Below, one piece after another: positions 1-9,646 of a DNA stretch of 64,000 bases. The position numbers and the translations under genes are program-made. Below the pieces are notes generated by a model that did not search any database, had not been told where the DNA came from, and saw only the letters and a list, made by a program, of their open reading frames with translations. Positions within the stretch are counted from its first letter, which is position 1, and each line of letters starts with the position of its first letter. Source of the DNA: an uncultured Clostridia bacterium (GTDB lineage: Bacteria; Bacillota; Clostridia; Lachnospirales; Lachnospiraceae); NCBI GenBank assembly GCA_946629525.1, contig CAMOXU010000002.1, positions 1-64,000 on the forward strand. Reading direction: 5' to 3'.

Positions 1-2
1 TG

Positions 3-305
3 TGGATCTTTCCGCTGGGCGCACGGTTCGAGAACAGCCTTTCCGCGAAATTTAAAAATGCAGCGCTCATGAGCATCGGAGCCTTTCCCAGGACCCTGGG
101 TATGATGGCTGTCACGGGTGTGGCGGCTTTCATTTTTACGCAGTCCATCCGCCTTGTGCCGATTGCAGCCTGTTTTGGACTTTCGCTCCCGGCTTATCTG
201 TGCGCTCTGTTCTACTATCCGGTGATCAAGCGGCAGATCCGGGCGAGGACGGGAGAGACGGAGGACTCCGGGGAGCCGGATAATTCAGAGGAGATCATAG
301 AGTAG
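3..305 (+). CDS. C-terminal part of YesL/DUF624-family membrane protein (5' truncated by window edge)
   Basis: Frame stays open back to position 3 (WIFPLGARFENSLSAKFKNAALMSIGAFPRTLGMM...); this motif and hydrophobic pattern resemble YesL/DUF624 C-termini. Confidence 0.6.
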   Translation, partial: WIFPLGARFENSLSAKFKNAALMSIGAFPRTLGMMAVTGVAAFIFTQSIRLVPIAACFGLSLPAYLCALFYYPVIKRQIRARTGETEDSGEPDNSEEIIE

Positions 306-439
306 GCGCCTGCTTTTCCACATCTTGAGTGAATGTTAGAAGTTCCTGGCGCGGAAGCCGTTTGAATGTTCACACAATTTCCATGGAGCCAGTACTTCGC
401 ATGCGCCGGACGGTGCAGATTTCTGAAAGGAGACGCTTT

Positions 440-1771
440 ATGAAACTGAAGACCGGACAGACAATTCGTGTAGGATTTGCATTTCTTGCGATCTGCGCCT
501 TCTGGCAGATGTACAACAACGTGGTCCCGCTTGTTCTCACGAACACGTTCCATCTGAACGAGACCTGGTCCGGCGTGATCATGGCGATGGACAACATCCT
601 AGCCCTGTTCCTGCTGCCGTTTTTCGGAGCGCTGTCTGACAGGTGCACATCCTCTGTGGGCAGGCGGAAGCCGTTCATTCTGTTCGGGACGATCGCATCG
701 GTCGCGCTCATGCTGCTCCTGCCGATCCTGGACAACAGCTATGCCGCAGAGCCGTCGGGCGCAAAGCTCGCAGGCTTCATCGCGGTGCTCGGTCTCATCC
801 TGATCGCCATGGGAACCTACCGGAGCCCGGCGGTCGCGCTGATGCCGGACGTCACCCAAAAGCCTCTTCGCAGCCGCGCAAATGCGATCATCAACCTGAT
901 GGGAGCTGTCGGCGGGATCATTTACCTGCTGATCGCCACCGTGATGTATTCCGAGAAGAAAGTAGCCGGGCTTGCCCACGTGAATTATCTGCCGCTGTTC
1001 CTGATCGTTGCGGTTATTATGCTGATCAGTCTCATGATCGTGATGCTTACCGTCGACGAGCCGAAGCTTTCCGCGGAGGTGCGGGAGTATGAGGAGCAGC
1101 ATCCGGAGGAGACCCTCACTGTCACCGACGAAGGGGGAAATGAAGAACTCCCCGCGCCTGTCAAACGCAGCCTTCGGTTTCTGCTCGTGTCGATCGCCCT
1201 CTGGTTCATCGCTTACAATGCCGTGGAGACCTGGTTCACGACCTTTGCGAACCGCATGTGGAACATGAGTCTCGGGAGCGCGTCCCTGTGTCTGACGATC
1301 GCGACGGTCGGAGCGATCATTTCCTATATCCCGGTCGGGGCGATTGCGGCGAAAGTCGGAAGGAAGAAGACGATCTACGCAGGGATCGTTATGATGTTTA
1401 CCGCCTTTGCGGCCGGATTTATCTACACACTCATCTCCGATCAGTTCCATCCGGCCCTTTTCGGTCTGTTTGCTCTGATCGGTATTGGCTGGGCGTCGAT
1501 CAATGTAAATTCGCTTCCGATGGTAGTGGAAATGTGCAAGAGCAGCGACATCGGAAAATACACCGGAATGTACTATACCTTCAGCATGTCCGCGCAGACG
1601 GTCACGCCGATCGTCGCGGGCTGGCTCATGAACCGCGTCGGATATACGACGCTCTTCCCCTATGCGGCCGTGTTTATGGCGGCAGCCTTCCTCACGATGC
1701 ATTTTGTCCTGCACGGGGATGCGAAGGAGCCCGGGAAGAAGGGGCTTGAGGCGTTTGATGTGGATACTTAA
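440..1771 (+). CDS. MFS transporter (GPH/SLC45-like sugar transporter)
   Basis: Long ORF with ~12 hydrophobic segments, GALSDRCTSSVGRRKPFI loop and AAKVGRKKT loop typical of MFS; ATG at 440 preceded by GAAAGGAGA. Confidence 0.85.
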   Translation: MKLKTGQTIRVGFAFLAICAFWQMYNNVVPLVLTNTFHLNETWSGVIMAMDNILALFLLPFFGALSDRCTSSVGRRKPFILFGTIASVALMLLLPILDNSYAAEPSGAKLAGFIAVLGLILIAMGTYRSPAVALMPDVTQKPLRSRANAIINLMGAVGGIIYLLIATVMYSEKKVAGLAHVNYLPLFLIVAVIMLISLMIVMLTVDEPKLSAEVREYEEQHPEETLTVTDEGGNEELPAPVKRSLRFLLVSIALWFIAYNAVETWFTTFANRMWNMSLGSASLCLTIATVGAIISYIPVGAIAAKVGRKKTIYAGIVMMFTAFAAGFIYTLISDQFHPALFGLFALIGIGWASINVNSLPMVVEMCKSSDIGKYTGMYYTFSMSAQTVTPIVAGWLMNRVGYTTLFPYAAVFMAAAFLTMHFVLHGDAKEPGKKGLEAFDVDT

Positions 1772-1847
1772 TGAGCGAATTCCGCATCAGGACTGTTGAG
1801 ATCGGGAGCCGGATGGCTTCCGATGTGCATTTGCAGCGCAAAAGAAA

Positions 1848-1894
1848 AAGCCATGAACGGCGGATCACAATTCCGCTCGTCATGGCTTTTTTCT
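1848..1894 (+). terminator. Intrinsic terminator after the MFS gene
   Basis: AAAAGCCATGA...TCATGGCTTTTTTCT stem with T-tract. Confidence 0.8.
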
Positions 1895-2103
1895 ATGAAG
1901 CGAAGCAGCGTAAGTACCGCATCCATAGGACGCGGCTCAGCACCGCATGGGGTGGAGGTTCATATTCCGGTCTGCTTCCTGCAGCTTCCCGCGTCCGGAT
2001 CTCCGGCAGGAGCCGTACCGGGATATCCGAGAAGTTTTTCAGGAAGGTGCCTCACACCCTGCGCGGCACGGCAGGAACGCCGGGGCGTTCTTAAAACACT
2101 GCT

Positions 2104-3306
2104 TTATTCGATATGCCACAGGTAGGAGGTATCATAGGTATCCGGCAGGACGACCCAGTCGTTCCCGTCGTCGATGTACCATCGGTTTTCCTCTTCGTCC
2201 CATTCCATCCAGCCGAAATCACCGTAATCGGAAGAGATTCCCTCGTACCAGTACTGCCAGACCGGCGGATCGACGTCCTCGTTATGCCAGAAGTAGCAGT
2301 CCGTGTCCGCGTCATAGTAGCTGTCATACTCGTTGGACCAGGAATACGTCCGGCCGATCGCTTCGACATAGAAGGAGCGCTTTCCGTTCTCTGTCTGGAA
2401 TGCAGAATCTGTGCCTGTATACGTATCTCCCTGTGACGCCCTGTCCCGTCCGACGGAATAAGCGATCCCCCCGGCCAGCAGGGCAATGACAGCCACCAGA
2501 GTGATGATGAATATGGTTGCTCTGCCTTTCGTACCGACAGATCTGCTGCCGGATCCTGCGCTGTCTGCCTGCCCGTCGTAATAGCCGGAGCTTTGGTCAG
2601 CAGCGATATTTTCCTCCGGCAGAAGCGTGAGGTTTCCTCCGCAGTTCGGGCATTTGGCCATCTCGCCGTCCTTCGGGACGATGGAGACGCGGGTATCGCA
2701 GTATTCGCAGATGTAGTCACGGATCGAGAGGCCTTCCTCGGGTGTCGCATAGAATTCCTCGGTGGCCATGTCATAGTAGCCGGCGCGGTATTCTTTGCCG
2801 CTGTCAAGATCGGTCCAGGCTGCCGGATAGAAAATGAAATACTGATCGCGCAGCTGATGGACGCGCGGCCTGTGGTTATGGCCGTAGCGCATGTATTTTG
2901 TCGACCGCTCATTGTAAACGGACGAATACTGCGGCGGCGCCTCCCTGAGGTAGGTGCTCTTGCGGGAAGATGCGGCGCGCGGTGCCGGTCCGGACCGGGA
3001 GCTGTTTACAGGCGCACTCGTGTGCGAAGTCGTGCTGTGTCTGGAAGGCCCCCGGGAGGAGGCGAAAAGACCTCCGAGCATGCCGGCGGATCGGCCGATT
3101 CCGGAACCCGTGCCGGAGGACCCGGTCGATCTTCCCGAACTGCGGGAGCTCGAACTGCTTCCGGAGGAGCTTCTGGAAGAAGAGCTGCTTCCCCTGGAGC
3201 TGCTGTGGGAGGAGTAGCTCCTGCTGGGAGAACTCCTGTGAGAGGAGGAGCTTCTGTGTGAGGATGAACTTCTGTGTGAGGATGAACTCCTTCTGCTTGG
3301 CGGCAT
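2104..3306 (-). CDS. Ser/Arg-rich N-terminus, zinc-ribbon, single-TM protein of unknown function
   Basis: 400-aa ORF: SRRSSSSHRSSSSHRS repeats, CEYCDTRV...CPNCGG zinc ribbon, TM TIFIITLVAVIALLAGGIAYSVG, Trp/Asp/Tyr-rich C-terminus. Confidence 0.75.
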   Translation of the reverse strand: MPPSRRSSSSHRSSSSHRSSSSHRSSPSRSYSSHSSSRGSSSSSRSSSGSSSSSRSSGRSTGSSGTGSGIGRSAGMLGGLFASSRGPSRHSTTSHTSAPVNSSRSGPAPRAASSRKSTYLREAPPQYSSVYNERSTKYMRYGHNHRPRVHQLRDQYFIFYPAAWTDLDSGKEYRAGYYDMATEEFYATPEEGLSIRDYICEYCDTRVSIVPKDGEMAKCPNCGGNLTLLPEENIAADQSSGYYDGQADSAGSGSRSVGTKGRATIFIITLVAVIALLAGGIAYSVGRDRASQGDTYTGTDSAFQTENGKRSFYVEAIGRTYSWSNEYDSYYDADTDCYFWHNEDVDPPVWQYWYEGISSDYGDFGWMEWDEEENRWYIDDGNDWVVLPDTYDTSYLWHIE

Positions 3307-3689
3307 AATATTTTCTCCTTAAGTTATTCATTATCCGAGGGTTTGCGAAAATGTGTGCAGACTGTTCACACGGCTACTATTGGAGCGCGGAGTATCGCAA
3401 GACCCTGTTCGTGATCGGGCACGATACGCAGGTGAGTCCTGAACCCGGTGCGTATAGTTTTCGCTGATAATAATATATAATACCATAGATCTTATCGAAA
3501 GTTGCGAAGCATTTTTCGATAAAAAGGCCGATTTATCGGCCGCGTTATGACCACAGAGTTCGTCTTGACAGGACTGCTTTTGATACGATACGCTAAATAT
3601 CGAATCGTGCTGCCGGGACGATGTATCTGATGGTGAATATGCAGGAAGTTTCAGTGCAGCATTTTCCTTACATGGGGGTTATAGAATAT

Positions 3690-4823
3690 ATGAGAAGCGG
3701 AAAATCTCTCGCGGCCCTTGCGCTTGCTGCCATTCTTGCTGTCAGCGGCTGCGGAGCGGCAGGAAGCGGGGCGGGGGGCTCACAAACGAACGTCGGATCG
3801 GGAAGCGCCGAAAAGTCAGGTGAGAAAGCGCGGGAGAAGGATATTCATGAGCGCACGATCTTTGCCATGACCACGGTCATGAGTCTCAGGGTCTATCATC
3901 CGGACGGCGAGGCGATCCTTGATCAGGCCGAGGAGGAGATCCGGCGGATCGAGTCCGTCTTTTCGACCGGGGATCCCGCAAGTGAGATCGCAAAGCTCAA
4001 CGCGTCCGGGGAAGCCGTTCTCAGCGAGGATGCAGTGGAACTCCTCGAGAGGGCGCTCTCGATATACGGGATGACGGGCGGAGCGTTCGACATTTCCATC
4101 TATCCGGTCATGAGAGCCTGGGGATTTACGGAACTCTATGACGAGGAGAATCTCGTTGAGAAGGAGAATACGCCGGTCGATATTCCGGACGCGGAGACCC
4201 TCGCGGAAGTCCTCTCTCACGTAGATGCGTCGAAGATCGAATTTGACGCGCAGACGGGGGAGGTCCGGCTGCCGGAGGGCGCGGAGATCGATCTCGGAGG
4301 GATCGCCAAGGGCTATGCGGCCCAGCGGGTCATCGAAATTTTTAAGGAAAATGGCGTCACGAGCGCCATGCTCGATCTGGGCGGGAATGTCCAGGTGCTC
4401 GGAACGAAGCCGAACGGCAAAGACTGGAAGGTCGGACTTCGGGATCCGGCCGGCGAGAAGCCCGTGATCGGCGTCATCGCCTGTTCGGACAGGGCGGTAG
4501 TGACCTCCGGCGGTTATGAGAGATATATAACCGGGAGAGACGGGAAGACCTATCATCATATCATCGATCCGAAGACGGGCTATCCTGCCCGGAACGGCCT
4601 TGTCTCGGTGAGCATCGTGTGTGACGACGGCACCCTTGCGGACGGACTTTCGACTGCGCTCTATGTCCTGGGGACGGAGGGGGCGATCGCGTGCTGGAAG
4701 GAGCATTCGGATCTTTTCGACGCGGCTCTTCTGACAGAGGACGGAAGGATGTACATTACAGAGGGGATCGCGGATGCATTCTCCTCAGATGTCTATGATG
4801 CGGAAGTCGTACGGAGAGAATGA
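3690..4823 (+). CDS. apbE: FAD:protein FMN transferase (ApbE family lipoprotein)
   Basis: Lipobox-like AVSGCGAAG; ApbE motifs MTTVMSLRVYH, DLGGIAKGYAAQRV, LDLGGNVQVLG, HHIIDPKTGYP. Confidence 0.92.
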   Translation: MRSGKSLAALALAAILAVSGCGAAGSGAGGSQTNVGSGSAEKSGEKAREKDIHERTIFAMTTVMSLRVYHPDGEAILDQAEEEIRRIESVFSTGDPASEIAKLNASGEAVLSEDAVELLERALSIYGMTGGAFDISIYPVMRAWGFTELYDEENLVEKENTPVDIPDAETLAEVLSHVDASKIEFDAQTGEVRLPEGAEIDLGGIAKGYAAQRVIEIFKENGVTSAMLDLGGNVQVLGTKPNGKDWKVGLRDPAGEKPVIGVIACSDRAVVTSGGYERYITGRDGKTYHHIIDPKTGYPARNGLVSVSIVCDDGTLADGLSTALYVLGTEGAIACWKEHSDLFDAALLTEDGRMYITEGIADAFSSDVYDAEVVRRE

Positions 4824-4938
4824 GGCCGGATAAGGTCAGGCAGTTCATGGCCGGAAGGATAATCGGTGAGGCCGGATGAGACCGGGAGGCCTGCGGCCGG
4901 ATAAGGTCAGACACTTCGTGGTCGGAAGGAGAAAAGAA

Positions 4939-5328
4939 ATGACCGAGGAGGAGAAAAAGAGGGCGAAGCGGCTTTTCAGGGAGCTTGGATGGATCCTTGT
5001 GATGGGAGCTGCCTACGCGGCCTGGTTTTCATTTACCGGGATCGGAATTCCGTGCCCGATCCGGCTCGTGACCGGTTACCGCTGTCCGGGCTGCGGTATC
5101 ACCCACTGCGCGGTCAATCTGCTCCATGGCAGGATCCACGAAGCCTACAAAGCGAACCAGTTCGTGTTCATACTTGCCCCGTTCGGCCTGATCTACGGGA
5201 TCTGGAGGGCGGTCCGCTATATACGCGTCGGGACCGAGGAGCTGTCGATTCCCGAGACCGTCGTCTTTGGCATTCTTTTGGTTTTGGCGATTGCTTTTGC
5301 TTTTTATAGAAATATATATTTGATATAA
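4939..5328 (+). CDS. DUF2752 family membrane protein
   Basis: CPIRLVTGYRCPGCGITHCAVNLLHGRIHEAYKANQFVF matches the DUF2752 CPxCG(M/I)T signature. Confidence 0.85.
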   Translation: MTEEEKKRAKRLFRELGWILVMGAAYAAWFSFTGIGIPCPIRLVTGYRCPGCGITHCAVNLLHGRIHEAYKANQFVFILAPFGLIYGIWRAVRYIRVGTEELSIPETVVFGILLVLAIAFAFYRNIYLI

Positions 5329-5550
5329 TGAACAGTATAGCAATTCGTCCTGTTTTGCATGCCTTTTATCAAAAGTTCCTCACGGATCTTCTGATAAGAG
5401 GTAAGATATCATTGTGACAGATTATGTAATTATCATGCAATTATGGTGAATGATAATTGCATTGCGCGGTAAATGGCACTTTCAGGCAGAAGGAAGAGAG
5501 TGCTCCTGTCCGGTAACTGTTCATTTGTACATATGATAAGGGGGATTCTT

Positions 5551-7602
5551 ATGTTTTGTACCAGCTGCGGAAGGCAAATTGAAGACAATGCGGCATTCTG
5601 TCCGTACTGCGGCGCAAAGGTCCTGGCTTCCATAGACGATTCGGAGACAGGGCTTTCCGTCGGCCCCGACTTTAACTCCGGCGGAGCCGGAAAGGATGAC
5701 AGCTCCTGGGATGAGAGTGTCCCTTACGGAGGTTCCGGCGGCAAAGGCGGGTCCGGGTACAGTGACGGCGGATATTCCGGCGGCAGCGGCTATGGCGGTT
5801 CAGGCTACAGCGGCGGGTCCGGCGGAAGCGGATATAACAACTCAGGCTACAGCAACGGGTCGGGCGGAAACGGCTACAACAATTCGGGCTACAGCAACGG
5901 ATCCGGCGGAAACGGATACAGCAGCTCAGGCTACAGCAACGGGTCGGGCGGAAACGGCTACGGCAATTCGGGCTACAGCGGCGGATCCGGCAGCTATGGT
6001 GGTTCAGGCTACAACAGCGGATCCGGCGGAGGCTATGACGGCGCAGGCTATGGCAGCTCGGGCTACGGCAGTGGATCCGGCAGTTATGGCGGTTCAGGCT
6101 ACAGCGACGGTTCCGGCTACGGCGGATCGGGCTACGGAAGCGGTCCGGATTTCGGAAGCGGCTCGGGATACGGAGGCGGCTCCGGCTTCGGAGGAAGCGG
6201 CGGGCCTGACTTCGGCGGCGGGCCGGATCTGGGAAGTGACCGGTCGTTCGAGAAGAGAACGGAGCCCGCGAAGCTTCGGGGATCGGGCACAGTGGAGCGG
6301 ATGATCCACCTTGGCAGCGGTCTTGTCGGGTTTTCACCGCTTCTCGGTGTGGTCTTTTCTCTGCTCTTCGGACTGCTCATGCGGGTGATCATGGCATTTT
6401 TCTGGAGATCCGCGATATTCAGCGCGATCTCTCTCGTCAGACAGATCGTATTTGTCGCGTGCCTCGTCCTTGTCATCGGAGTACTGGTGGGATCGGTCTA
6501 CCTTGTGCTCTCCGGAAAGATAGAGCAGACGCAGGAATTCATATTTGTCCTGATCGCTTCCTTTATTGCGGTCATTTACTTTGCACTGCTGATCGTCCAT
6601 CAGGTGCTCCCGGTCAGGATCATTCTGATTCTCGCGGATCTGGTGCTTGGAATCGATCTTGTGGCCAAACTGGTCACTTATGGAACGGGTCTGTACGGCA
6701 GCTTTAATCTTCAGGAATCGCTGAATGTCCTGCGGAGCAGGTCTGTCGAGAGACAGGCGCGGTCCGGCAAAGGGAATGCAGGCCCCGGCGGGGCAGGCAA
6801 TGCCACATCTTACGGCGCTGCGGCAGGTGCGGCTGCGTACGGCACACTGTCCACTGCGGTCGACGGACGGGCGGGCGGCAATGGCCCACAGGGATACGGC
6901 TCTCAGGGATATGGCCCGCAGGGGTACGGTCCGCAGGGCGGAAGTCCTTATCCCGGCATGAACATGGGAGAATCCTACTTTGACGGTACGGGCGCGGAGC
7001 TTCTCGGCAACCTGATCCTTACAGTGCTTGTGTCGACACTCACCTGCGGAATCGCGACACCCTGGTTCCTCTGCAGGATCTACAAGTGGAGGAAAGAGCA
7101 CACTGTCATCGACGGCAAGCGGCTGACCTTCAACGGCACGGGCGCAGAGCTTCTCGGGAAATGGATCATCTGGGAGCTTCTCACGCTCATCACCTGCGGT
7201 CTGTATTCATTGTACGTTGTCATAGCGCTCAAAAAATGGGAGCTCAGCCACACGGCTTACATGGGTGGTCCGGAGATAGGCGAAGCAGTCTATCCGGGAT
7301 CACTGTTCGACGGATCCTTCGCATCCTATCTCGGGAACTCGATTCTGTGCAGCTTCCTGACAATGATCACCTGCGGCATCGCGTATCCGTGGGCGAGCGT
7401 TCCGCTCCTCAAGTGGGAATACAACGGCAGTGTCGTTTCGGGCGATCGCGCCGGATATTTCGGAAAAGGCACGGATATGTTCGGCATTTACATTATCAAC
7501 GGGCTGCTCTCGTGCATCACCTGCGGCATCTATACTCCGTGGGCGATCTGCAGAGTCAACCGGTATGTGTATTCGAACGTGCATATCGTCCGGAGAGGAT
7601 AA
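5551..7602 (+). CDS. Zinc-ribbon, Gly/Ser/Tyr-repeat, DUF898/YjgN-like multi-TM protein
   Basis: MFCTSCGRQIEDNAAFCPYCG zinc ribbon; long GYSNGSGGNGYNNSG repeat; C-terminal ~4 repeats of (F)DGTGAELLG-TM-TCGI-(T/Y)PW. Confidence 0.75.
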   Translation: MFCTSCGRQIEDNAAFCPYCGAKVLASIDDSETGLSVGPDFNSGGAGKDDSSWDESVPYGGSGGKGGSGYSDGGYSGGSGYGGSGYSGGSGGSGYNNSGYSNGSGGNGYNNSGYSNGSGGNGYSSSGYSNGSGGNGYGNSGYSGGSGSYGGSGYNSGSGGGYDGAGYGSSGYGSGSGSYGGSGYSDGSGYGGSGYGSGPDFGSGSGYGGGSGFGGSGGPDFGGGPDLGSDRSFEKRTEPAKLRGSGTVERMIHLGSGLVGFSPLLGVVFSLLFGLLMRVIMAFFWRSAIFSAISLVRQIVFVACLVLVIGVLVGSVYLVLSGKIEQTQEFIFVLIASFIAVIYFALLIVHQVLPVRIILILADLVLGIDLVAKLVTYGTGLYGSFNLQESLNVLRSRSVERQARSGKGNAGPGGAGNATSYGAAAGAAAYGTLSTAVDGRAGGNGPQGYGSQGYGPQGYGPQGGSPYPGMNMGESYFDGTGAELLGNLILTVLVSTLTCGIATPWFLCRIYKWRKEHTVIDGKRLTFNGTGAELLGKWIIWELLTLITCGLYSLYVVIALKKWELSHTAYMGGPEIGEAVYPGSLFDGSFASYLGNSILCSFLTMITCGIAYPWASVPLLKWEYNGSVVSGDRAGYFGKGTDMFGIYIINGLLSCITCGIYTPWAICRVNRYVYSNVHIVRRG

Positions 7603-7707
7603 ACTTCAGAAAGCCTGCGGCGGATCGCGGCCGCGCAAACGAGAGGGTGCCGGGCACCCTGCGCTGCGCGCCAGGAACGCCGGGGTATTCCTGATAGTAA
7701 AGAAAAA

Positions 7708-7754
7708 AGCTGCTGCACTCAAACGAAAGGATGGGTGCAGCAGCTTTATTTCAC
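7708..7754. terminator. Hairpin with A/T tracts on both sides (possible bidirectional terminator)
   Basis: AAAAAAGCTGCTGCACTC...GGGTGCAGCAGCTTTATTT. Confidence 0.75.
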
Positions 7755-7804
7755 TTGACAAGAAAAGGTAGATGTAGTACCATGTACTACATGGAGGTGG
7801 TGTT

Positions 7805-8026
7805 ATGTCCTTTTCTATCAGGCTTACAGATGAAGAAAGAATGCTGGCGGAAAGCTATGCCAAACTTCATTCGTTTTCTCTGTCAGAAGCTTTTAAGAGA
7901 GCTTTGTTTGAAAAAATTGAAGATGAGTATGATATCATGGTCGGACAGGAAGCATATGACGAGTATATTGCTGATCAGAAGAAAAGCCGCCCTATCGGTG
8001 AACTCTGGGAGGAATGTGATATTTGA
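7805..8026 (+). CDS. RelB/DUF6290-like antitoxin
   Basis: 73-aa ribbon-helix-helix-like protein MSFSIRLTDEERMLAESYAKLHSFSLSEAFKRALFEKIEDEYD, overlapping the start of a RelE-like gene. Confidence 0.85.
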   Translation: MSFSIRLTDEERMLAESYAKLHSFSLSEAFKRALFEKIEDEYDIMVGQEAYDEYIADQKKSRPIGELWEECDI

Positions 8027-8316
8027 ACTACAGGGTAGAGACGACAACACGTTTTGACAGGGAATTTAAAAAACTGGATCACTATACACAAAAGATGATA
8101 AAAGGCTGGATTGAAAAAAATCTTGTCAACTGTGCGGATCCCAGAGTACATGGAAAAGGGTTGACAGCTAACCGAAGCGGCCAGTGGAGATATCGGATAG
8201 GAGACTATCGACTTATTTGTTTTATTGAAGACGATAAGCTGGTAATTCTGGCACTTTCTATCGGACACAGGAGTGAAATTATACCGGAGGTCTTAAATAA
8301 AATACCAGATCTGTGA
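8023..8316 (+). CDS. RelE/ParE-family toxin (type II TA)
   Basis: TTG start overlapping the antitoxin by 4 nt; [33 protein letters not shown]...[35 protein letters not shown]-like RelE signature. Confidence 0.88.
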   Translation: [97 protein letters not shown]

Positions 8317-8416
8317 TCATGGATTTTGGGATCTTGCATGCCTGCATGTGAAATTCAAAGGAAGCAATAAAAGGGAATGGCAATTTCGTCGGAAAAAGCC
8401 GCTTCTCTGACAGAAA

Positions 8417-8466
8417 GAGGGATGCTGCACAGGGTGAATGATCGCTGTACAGCATCCCTCTTTTCT
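8417..8466. terminator. Hairpin terminator between relE-like and convergent cobW-like genes
   Basis: AGAGGGATGCTGCACAG...CTGTACAGCATCCCTCTTTTC. Confidence 0.75.
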
Positions 8467-8582
8467 CTTCCAATCATAAGTCCGCCGTCTGTTTTGGCAG
8501 CAGACTGTGACTTCCCCGCACCGCAGCCGTTCTCTACAGCAGGAAATGATTTTCCTGCTGTGCAGAATTTTTCTTACGTTCG

Positions 8583-9536
8583 TCACATCTCGCCCATGAT
8601 ATCCGACCAGTGCGCGAGGACCTTATCCTTGTGCAGCTTCTCGCCGATCACGATGAAGATCTCCTGTCCGCGCTCGATCGGCTTTACCTCGACGGAGCGG
8701 TGCGTCGCGTTGAGTTCGATCCAGCTGCCGTCTTCAAGGGGCATAAAGCCCTTGATCCGGAAGATGTTTCCGCAGGAGCTGTCGGCAAAGAGGCTCTGAA
8801 TTCTCTTGAGCAGATCATCCTTCGTCGTCCTTGCTTTGAAAATGTAGACCGAATCGTAGTCATTTTCCCTGTCGAAGGGGAGCTTTACGTGGTCCTCAAG
8901 CAGGTATCCGCAGGAGGCAATGTCAGAAAAATCGTCGTCGGTGAGGTCGTCCCAGTTCTTTTTCAGCACGTCGCTGTCTGAAAAGCGGCGCCTGCATCCG
9001 AACATCTCCATCACTTCATTCAGATGACGGATCGTGTGCCGCAGATCATCCGGGGTCGATTCCTGGGATCTTGAGATGATGACTTTCCCGGCGTTCGCGA
9101 TCTGCGAAGCCAGCATATAGTTCGACTGCTCGGACAGATCATCCTCGAGCTTCGCGTCGACGATGGCGATGACGCTGCCGATCTCGTACCAGCGGTCGAG
9201 CGGCTCCTCGCGGAGGACATCGAAAAATTCGTCGACGTCGAAGATTCCTGACGGCTCTACCAGCACGCGGCCGGCGCCCCGCATTCCGAAGGAAATCAGT
9301 TTTGTCTTGAGACGCCGCATGTGTGTCTCGAGATCACAGCCGCCGGTGACCATTTCGAGGTCACAGTTCGCGCCGAGAAGCTCCTGAAGGAGGAGCATGT
9401 CGACGTTGACGGCTCCGTGATCATTTTCAATGATGCCGATATTGCCGCCGCTTCGGACAAGATAGTCGGCGTAGCGTTTCAGAAATGTCGTCTTGCCGGA
9501 TCCCAGAAATCCGGTGATGAGGTCAACTTTGCGCAT
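8583..9536 (-). CDS. CobW/G3E-family GTP-binding metallochaperone-like protein
   Basis: MRKVDLITGFLGSGKTTFLKRY (Walker A), IIENDHGAVNVD, VEPSGIFDVDEF motifs of COG0523/G3E GTPases. Confidence 0.85.
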   Translation of the reverse strand: MRKVDLITGFLGSGKTTFLKRYADYLVRSGGNIGIIENDHGAVNVDMLLLQELLGANCDLEMVTGGCDLETHMRRLKTKLISFGMRGAGRVLVEPSGIFDVDEFFDVLREEPLDRWYEIGSVIAIVDAKLEDDLSEQSNYMLASQIANAGKVIISRSQESTPDDLRHTIRHLNEVMEMFGCRRRFSDSDVLKKNWDDLTDDDFSDIASCGYLLEDHVKLPFDRENDYDSVYIFKARTTKDDLLKRIQSLFADSSCGNIFRIKGFMPLEDGSWIELNATHRSVEVKPIERGQEIFIVIGEKLHKDKVLAHWSDIMGEM

Positions 9537-9646
9537 AGGGGTCTCCCTGATTTTCGATAGTTATGGCAGAGGTTTGCGAAACGCTGCATTAAAAGGAAAG
9601 GTCCATCCGATTCCATTTTCCACAGAGCTTCGCAATTTCCGAATTC

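Noticed and set aside
599-1714. 371-aa minus-strand ORF opposite the MFS gene
   Set aside because: Arg/His/Asp-rich shadow translation; the plus-strand ORF has clear MFS motifs. The same logic applies to 3816-4706(-), 13259-14191(-) and 15596-16750(-).
3351-3467. 38-aa ORF MCADCSHGYYWSAEYRKTLFVIGHDTQVSPEPGAYSFR
   Set aside because: No RBS (preceded by TTTGCGAAA), short, no recognised family; could be a gene remnant but insufficient support.
5672-6337. Arg/Ser/Cys-rich minus-strand ORF and alternate plus-frame Ala/Thr-rich ORF (5696-6304) over the GSY repeat
   Set aside because: Artefacts of a repetitive DNA tract read in other frames.
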